A DNA stretch of 64,000 nt from Yponomeuta sedellus (Eukaryota; Arthropoda; Insecta; Lepidoptera; Yponomeutidae): contig OW203732.1 of NCBI GenBank assembly GCA_934045075.1, forward strand, positions 19,217,389 to 19,281,388, written 5' to 3'. A model generated the notes under the pieces. It had not been told where the DNA came from. It was given only the letters and a program-made list of their open reading frames with translations, and made no database searches. Positions 20,428 to 64,000 of the stretch are shown here, piece after piece. Position 1 is the stretch's first letter. Every line of letters begins with the position of its first letter. The translations under genes were made by a program, and so were the position numbers.

Positions 20428-20800
20428 CTAGCTGTCCCACCGAACTTCGTACCGCCTAACAATCGATTCTTTAATTTTTTTTTATTTTTCTCTCCGTAAG
20501 AACCATCTTCGTACTTCAAGGAATATTCTAAAAAAAGAATTAACGAAATCGGTTCAGCTGCTCTCGAGATTTGCCCTTACTAACACATTCGGCGATTAAT
20601 TTTTATATTATAGACTAGCTGACCCAGCTAACTTCGTACTGCCTTCCATCCATTCTTATTTTTTTTTCTCTCCGTAAGAACCATCCTCGTACTTCAAGGA
20701 ATATTCTAAAAAAAGAATCAGCGAAATAGGTTCAGCTGCTCTCGAGATTTGCGCTTACCAACACATTCGGCGATTCATTTTTATATTAAAGATTATGCAT
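20428..20800 (+). repeat. Two tandem family D copies
   Basis: The copies start at 20428 and 20614. Each runs from CTAGCTG to an ACATTCGGCGATT end about 185 bp later. Tandem arrangement suggests insertion of one copy into the tail of the other. Confidence 0.75.
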
Positions 20801-21837
20801 AGAAAAACAAAAATGTATTTCGAATGTCCGTAGTTTAATTATGCATCCTTCAGACCACATTTATCACAAGTTTACCAATTTTATTACAATAATTAAAATG
20901 TTAAATTGTGCGAGGGAGACAACATGCTCCACTTAAGTACAGTCATAAGGCCAAGCAAGCATTTTATAAAATTTTGAGGACGGTGGTCACGATAACAAAA
21001 GGGCTCGGAATGAAAGCAGTGGACGCTGATGTGCCCGGCTCTTAAGTCGGGCACGCTAAGTATGTATTGTACGTGCGTTGTCTAACTAGATTAATATCTG
21101 TGTCCAAGCATCTACTCTTAAACGGAATTGCGTTAGTTTTCACCTTCACGGGGTACCAGGGTGTAACACTAGCGCCACTCAGGAACAAAAAATATCACTC
21201 TTAAAGATAAAATGATAATTTGTGTTTAAAATACTTGTTATTACGAGACAGTGCAGACAGTTTTTGTAAATACGATGTGTGATAAAAGACATAGTTTATT
21301 TTTCATTGGTGGCGCTAGATACCTCACTGGATCCTCTCAAGTCTGCTCTTACGCGAAGCATGCTGTCTCGCTTGCACAATTTTACATTTTTAAATATTGT
21401 AATAAAATTAGTAAGCTTTTGATAAATTTCGTCTGAGGTTTTCATGTTTAATAAAATTACGAACTAAAAATAAAAATTCCATTAAGATTCATGGAATTTT
21501 TATTTTTCTATACATAGTGTTTAACAAAGTTGTTCACAAAATTATTAATTTTAGAATCAAATTGTCTCAATTAAAAACTAAGTATAAAAAAAATATGCCT
21601 TGAAAATTTGCCATTCAAGTATCCATCAAACCCTCAGACCACAATTATCAAAAAAATACCATTTTATACACTATCACTAAAAATGTTATATTGTGCGAGC
21701 GAGACAGCCCATGCTCGACATAAGAACAACCTTAAGACCGAACTTTACTTGTGCTTCTCTTAACTCTCAAATATATCTGTTAAATTTTTTGAACTAAAAC
21801 TTTCGTAAGCACTACACATTATAGACTTTTAGTCCGA
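20801..21837. other. No supported gene
   Basis: AT-rich sequence. Two diverged stretches (around 20850-20960 and 21640-21750) share TTATCA...TTATA and GCGAG-GAGACA wording, suggesting an old repeat. A small hairpin (AAAAATAAAAATTCC) lies near 21465. Confidence 0.35.
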
Positions 21838-21914
21838 ATCTACTTACGGGTGTTGTTATATCGGAGCTCGCGTCGTCGGTTGCTCGTCCAATATGACAAC
21901 ACCCGTAAGTAGAT
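21838..21914. repeat. 24-bp hairpin with 29-base GC-rich loop
   Basis: ATCTACTTACGGGTGTTGTT (from 21838) is mirrored by AACACCCGTAAGTAGAT ending at 21914; the 24-bp arms differ at one position. It might be a small fold-back element or a small-RNA precursor. Confidence 0.7.
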
Positions 21915-22379
21915 CCTGAGTCTAAAACATCTGTTACATTACGTTACGATCTTAAAACACATGCTAGATACAAAAGATACAGCAAACTGTTCCACGCTAG
22001 ACACTACGAAAAATGACTAAAACACATTGACTTTGCCTCTTACTCAGCTAGAACTAAATTACTGCCTACGAGACTAAGGTTAAATAACATTTAAAAACGA
22101 GAAGGTTACACATTTGAGGTATTTTTCCGTTTAGTAAGGAAACTTAAAAATAAAAACATTTCGTATAAGTGTGATAGCCGTTTCACTATTCGTTAGATAT
22201 TATGAATATAATAGTTTACTACACAAGTAACACCATAAATGGAGAATTCTGGTGGCCCATCAAAAACCATGTAACTCTTACGCACAAAATATGAAGTGTT
22301 ATCGATTTTTTTCAATACGATTACGGTCGTGACGTCATTCCTGCTTCTCTCTCTTTCTGTTTCAGTCTAACATATTAAT
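21915..22379. other. No feature recognised
   Basis: AT-rich sequence without convincing ORFs or repeats. Confidence 0.4.
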
Positions 22380-22729
22380 GTACAGTGCTACACAAGAAAT
22401 AAGTCTCGCGGATGTCCCTGCGCAGATGACCAAATTTTGGATGTGCGGCAAGTTGATCGACCAATCAGATAGTTTCATTTTATGGCAGGCCGCGCGCCTT
22501 TGTTGCTATTGGTTGATTCAACGTCATCGATGCAGGTGACTATTACTTTGGCAATATTAGCGTGAGCGAAATAGGTAGCGATACTGCGGCAATCAATTCT
22601 GCACCTTAACCGTATCGGTTAAAGATCATGTTGAATGTACTTATAGCTTCGGGTACTTTCGTTACACCTCTTCCTAGTCTGCGCGAACGTAGATTCCCGA
22701 AGGGGATTTTATGATGTGTAGTACTGTAC
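22380..22729 (+). mobile_element. MITE with 15-bp TIR, copy 1
   Basis: The ends GTACAGTGCTACACA and TGTGTAGTACTGTAC form an inverted repeat differing at one base. The 350-bp interior matches the inverted copy at 27940-28287 almost throughout, for example CTGCGCGAACGTAGATTCCC. Confidence 0.85.
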
Positions 22730-22796
22730 TTATGTAATTGCTCGAAATAAGTCATGGTTTTCAGGTGCAGGAACATATAACATAATTCCCTCTGTA

Positions 22797-23692
22797 ATAA
22801 TTGGCCTAGGAGTAATAATTGACAGCAGAGTAAACTGGACGTCACATGTTGACTCCGTCCGGTTTACAGATACAAGAGCTCTAAACGCATCAAGCCCAAT
22901 TCTAAATCGCAGTTCCCTAAGTCCAACCATTAAATTAAAAATATATTGTGCCTTGGTCCGTCCCTGTATTACTTATGCATCACCGGTATGCGTTAGTACT
23001 TGCGATACTAGTTATAAGAAACTACAGGCAGTACAAAATAAAGCTTTGAAAACATCATTTAACACCCCTTTTCTTACAAACTTATGCGAACTTCACAGAA
23101 AGTGAAATATTCCTAACATAAAAGAGTATATTCTGAAACAAACAAAATTATTTTATCTATATGAAAACCAGCTTAATAAAAATGTATTGGTTCGCTACAT
23201 TGGTAGAAGCAGAAATAAAGACTTGTCGTATATCGATAAGTATCATAGATACCGCCTACCCCATCACTATGTGCTTGGCAGTGATAAGTTGTGTTTGTGA
23301 CCAAGCTTGGATCCAAAGTAGTTGTTTCGTGCGTGCGCAATAAAATGTTCTTCTTCCACCTGCAATTGTGATACAAATTCCGTATTACTATTAATTTAAA
23401 AGAGTATTAGTTTCCTTGTAAATTAATAGGTATACTTGTGTGTATATTATCCATTATGTTATGCCAAGAAATGTGAACTATACAACGTTAACAAAGAAAA
23501 TCACCGATGTAAGTATTTCCTAAGTAAATATTGTTGTTACAAGTTTCCTATTCTATGCAAGAAGTTTAAAGAGGTGTTTTAGCCTGATAACATATATCAG
23601 TTTATGACAATGTATAAACCATGACCGTGTTTTGGTTTTTAAACCATTTATAATGTTTATGTTAAATAAAGAATTTTATAAATCAATCAATC
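22797..23692 (+). pseudogene. Jockey-like LINE remnant (RT C-terminal end and 3' UTR)
   Basis: The plus-strand frame from about 22803 reads LGVIIDSRVNW, then KLKIYCALVRPCITYASPV and LQAVQNKALK, the conserved region after the RT catalytic domain in Jockey elements. A TGA at about 23102 interrupts the frame, which then continues NIPNIKEYI. The segment ends near 23690 in GTTAAATAAAGAATT with an AATC-rich tail. Catalytic motifs are absent. Confidence 0.85.
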
Positions 23693-24586
23693 ACTTCCCC
23701 CTGTATGTGTGAGTGTGTGTGTGTTTCTATCTGTACGTCATAAAAACAGAGAATTTCTTGATGAGCCAACCAGTGCAATAAATAGATTCCATAGCATCAT
23801 AAGCTTTTATAACTACTGCTACCTTAATAGCTAGTTGAAATTAAATAAAGTCAAATTATTCTAGATAGTGGCAAAAAACGACCAACTGTCGGTGGAGACA
23901 AAATGGTGCATAACTCTGGAGTAATTCTTTCATATGAAATCTGAGAGAAATTTCTTATATAGCTCCTTCTTTTTAAGTACATTAAGCTATTTGGACAGTG
24001 CGACGAAGGTGATGACGGTTTGCCTACAGACATAGCGGAGCGGAAATAGATTGACTACATTTTTTTATCAATAATACAAAAACTCTACAGCTAGGGATTT
24101 ATCAAAGAGCGCTATGTTAATTTAAAAAACCGTATTATACTGGCCGCAATCTTATTATTGTTATGAATCAAAATGGCCGTCATGCAAATGGCGGCTGTGG
24201 TTATTTATCGCCGGGAAAACTTCGCCATCTTTTTTGTGCACGACACCGTACAACCGTTAATATTGGTGCCAGACCCTACTCCACTGCACGATCATAATCG
24301 ATCCAAAGCGTTAATCTCAGTTAATTTATAAAATTATTATATCGCACTCTTCTATCCCACAAAGCTGGCTGTGGGTACTTTACAGAACTGCAAGTTTGTC
24401 CAAGTGCCGCACTGCCCCGGCCAATGTCCTATCCACTGGGCAGACTGTCATGTCCACTGGACAGAGTCCTATACACAAATGGTCCAGCCAAAATTCGCTA
24501 TATCTTTACAGTTGATCTCCGTCAAATCGGGTCTATCCAGAATGAAAGACAACCGATCCTTACTCTTTACGATGCATCCTCCAAAA
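23693..24586. other. Downstream of the BTAF1 stop; 3' UTR presumably here
   Basis: This lies 3' of the BTAF1 stop on the minus strand and should include its 3' UTR. I found no convincing minus-strand AATAAA in the first few hundred bases, only variants such as GATAAA. No other gene was seen. Confidence 0.4.
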
Positions 24587-62186
<37,600 letters not shown>

Positions 62187-62269
62187 CTGGACACAATTAA
62201 TAGTATTGTTAGAAATATTTTAGGCGTAAAGGCTAACTTAAGGTTTAAAGACAGATTCTAACTATAATT

Positions 62270-62470
62270 AACTCATTCGCACGAGTGGACACGGACGTAC
62301 GGACCGACAGACTAATAGACGGATGGATCGACGGACGGACGAACCGACAAACGGACGAACCAACGAACGGACGAGCCGACAAACAGACGAACCGACGAAT
62401 GGACGGACGTACATCAAAGTGATTCTATAAAGATTCGGTTTCTGCTTTTGAGGCACGGAACCATAAAAAT
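62270..62470 (-). repeat. Family J start, inverted, with degenerate GACG repeats
   Basis: GGACGGACGTACGGACCGAC-type repeats (62283-62410) are followed by ATCAAAGTGATTCTATAAAG and GGCACGGAACC, the complement of the 4690 start. Confidence 0.7.
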
Positions 62471-62684
62471 AGGTCAGGGAGCTTCCTGATCTGTTGGATA
62501 AGAATATTCTTTATCAATTAACTAAGTACTTAACACCTACATGTAAGGTACCGTTGCACCTATAAATAAAGAATTTAAATAAAAATACGCAATTTTATTT
62601 TCGTGGTTATTAGTCCTTTAATAAATAATATAGGACCCTTTAATAAATAATAAATATAGGTCCTTTAATAAATAATAAAGAATA

Positions 62685-62870
62685 TTGTAAAGAGGTTCGA
62701 AATTTCACTGATGCCGGTGAGTCGCCCATTAGCTCAGTTGGGATAGCGCTGGCACTGTGAGCCAGAGGTCGCGGGTTCGAGTCACGGGATGGGTGGAATT
62801 CTTAGCCTCTAAATAGGTTTGTAAAATTTGTTTGTTTTTTCCTGGTCTACAATAAAGAATATTCTTATCT
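62685..62870 (+). repeat. tRNA-like repeat (family C), copy 4, with adjoining LINE tail
   Basis: The plus-strand core GCCCATTAGCTCAGTTGGGA ... GCGGGTTCGAGTC is degenerate. It is followed by CTCTAAATAGG and a TACAATAAAGAATATTC tail like the insertion at 1420-1541. Confidence 0.75.
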
Positions 62871-62904
62871 TCTGTGCCTGTGTGTAAATGTAATTTAATA
62901 AACC

Positions 62905-63060
62905 TATTTTAGAGGCTAAAAATTCCACCCATGCCGGTATTCGAACCAGCGACCTCTGGCTATTCGTGCCAGCGCTCTTTCCAACTGAGCCAAGAGGCGT
63001 CTCACCGGCATCAGTGAAATTTCGAACCTCTTTACAATATTCTCTGTATTACGTACGTGC
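62905..63060 (-). repeat. tRNA-like repeat (family C), copy 5
   Basis: TATTTTAGAGGCTAAAAATT, then a minus-strand core with changed B-box (CTGGTTCGAATACC), then GGCATCAGTGAAATTTCGAA. Confidence 0.75.
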
Positions 63061-63109
63061 ACGGGTCAGTGCATTGAAAATAATACAAAAATGTAATGTT
63101 ATGACATAC

Positions 63110-63294
63110 ATCGACCAGATAGGGGATGTATTAGCAAAGGGAAAGATAAAAAGTACCCGGAACCGGCGTGCGTGCATGCAACGACTCATGAACGTTGATG
63201 AAGCGAAGGTGATCTGTCAGGATCGTGGCAAGTGGCAGTCCCTGGTCTCCGCCTACCCCTCTGGGATACAGGCGTGAGGTTATGTATGTACACT
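63110..63294 (+). repeat. Family I LINE 3' end
   Basis: CCCGGAACCGGCGTGCGTGC ... GATGAAGCGAAGGTGATCTG ... CTCTGGGATACAGGCGTGAG then TTATGTATGTA. The frame of about 103 codons across it is a repeat reading, not a gene. Confidence 0.8.
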
Positions 63295-63686
63295 CGCGGT
63301 CTGAAAATGTCTACCACCTTAAGGTTGGTAATTGCATGCACAAATCTATGCCACATGGTCGATGATATTATGTGATTTGATTAGGCATAGAGCATAGATT
63401 AGGCATAGAAAATAGAAGAAGCAATAGAGATTGCCATGGTTTTACAATCAATTTCTATTATAATCCTAGTATTTTTTGATAATGGTCATTGTAAAAAATT
63501 CAATTATGTCAACATTTAAATAAAGAAAAGAGTTTCATCACAAAACGTCATGAATACTCTTTTTGGTAGAATCGATGCTACAACTATTAAAAAGTAATAC
63601 GTACCTAGATATAGCATTTTAGACTTTACAGCACACAATGTGCTAAAGAATCTAATTTGAAAACTGATAAACATTTTTAGACCGCG
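63295..63686 (+). mobile_element. MITE with CGCGGTCT ends, copy 2, inside a LINE tail
   Basis: The ends CGCGGTCTGAAAATGT and ACATTTTTAGACCGCG are inverted repeats with one mismatch, and the body is the reverse complement of 33230-33600. TATGTATG-type sequence lies on both sides, so it was inserted into the tail of the family I LINE end. Confidence 0.85.
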
Positions 63687-63688
63687 AC

Positions 63689-64000
63689 CGTATGTATGTA
63701 TGTATGTATGTATGTATGAATGTATGTATGCATGTATGTATGTATGTATGTATGTATGTATGTATGTATGTATGTATGTATGTATGTATGTATGTATGTA
63801 TGTATGTATGTATGTATGTATGTATGTATGTATGTATGTATGTATGTATGTATGTATGTATGTATGTATGTATGTATGTATGTATGTATGTATGTATGTA
63901 TGTATGTATGTATGTATGTATGTATGTATGTATGTATGTATGTATGTATGTATGTATGTATGTATGTATGTATGTATGTATGTATGTATGTATGTATGTA
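63689..64000. repeat. (TATG)n tetranucleotide array, runs off the window
   Basis: Near-perfect, with two variant units (GAATGTATG, GCATG) in the first 45 bp. Probably an expanded tail of the family I LINE copy. Its true end is outside the window. Confidence 0.97.

Noticed and set aside
62966..63277. 103-codon plus-strand ORF
   Set aside because: Spans a tRNA-like repeat and a LINE 3' end; not conserved as a frame in the sister copy at 35446.

Overview
This is a eukaryotic window, most likely from a moth or butterfly (Lepidoptera). That reading is an inference: one GC-rich multi-exon gene sits in AT-rich introns crowded with interspersed repeats whose 3' ends resemble LINE and SINE tails I associate with lepidopteran genomes. 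No prokaryotic features, rRNA genes or CRISPR arrays were seen.

The only host gene I can build with confidence is the 3' two thirds of BTAF1 (TAF172; Mot1 in yeast, Hel89B in fly), the Snf2-family ATPase that strips TBP from DNA. It runs on the minus strand from 62186 down to its stop at 24587. I resolve 21 exons (called W1 to W21, 5' to 3'). Each has an AG acceptor and a GT donor, and every codon phase agrees across all 20 introns. Together they encode about 1228 residues, from the HEAT-repeat region through both ATPase lobes to the acidic C terminus. The first exons lie beyond position 64000.

Layout. Positions 1-24500, downstream of BTAF1, hold no confident host gene. They carry fold-back repeats, a ~1 kb (AGAAT)n array, an apparently intact 5.65 kb I-like LINE (9308-14962, both ORFs open, 14-bp target-site duplication), a PIF/Harbinger-like fragment with a MADF piece, several TIR elements and a Jockey remnant. 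Positions 24587-62186 are BTAF1. Its introns hold a 1.85 kb minisatellite of 71-bp units, (TCAC)n and (ATTT)n arrays, short minisatellites touching exon ends, a BEL/Pao LTR retrotransposon (48187-54730) and a truncated CR1/Jockey-type LINE that starts within about 10 bp of a splice donor. Positions 62187-64000 hold tRNA-like repeats, a TIR element inside a LINE tail, and a (TATG)n array running off the end.

The most unusual pattern is recurrent duplication of BTAF1 exon/intron junctions. A 26-bp array next to W13 and a 28-bp array next to W16 both repeat the exon end plus its splice donor. An 81-bp duplication at W11 creates a second donor that would add 27 codons in frame. A 56-bp array abuts the W12 acceptor. 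Two decayed partial copies of W6 now flank the BEL element. I know of no description of this pattern, but I could not search, and no function is shown.
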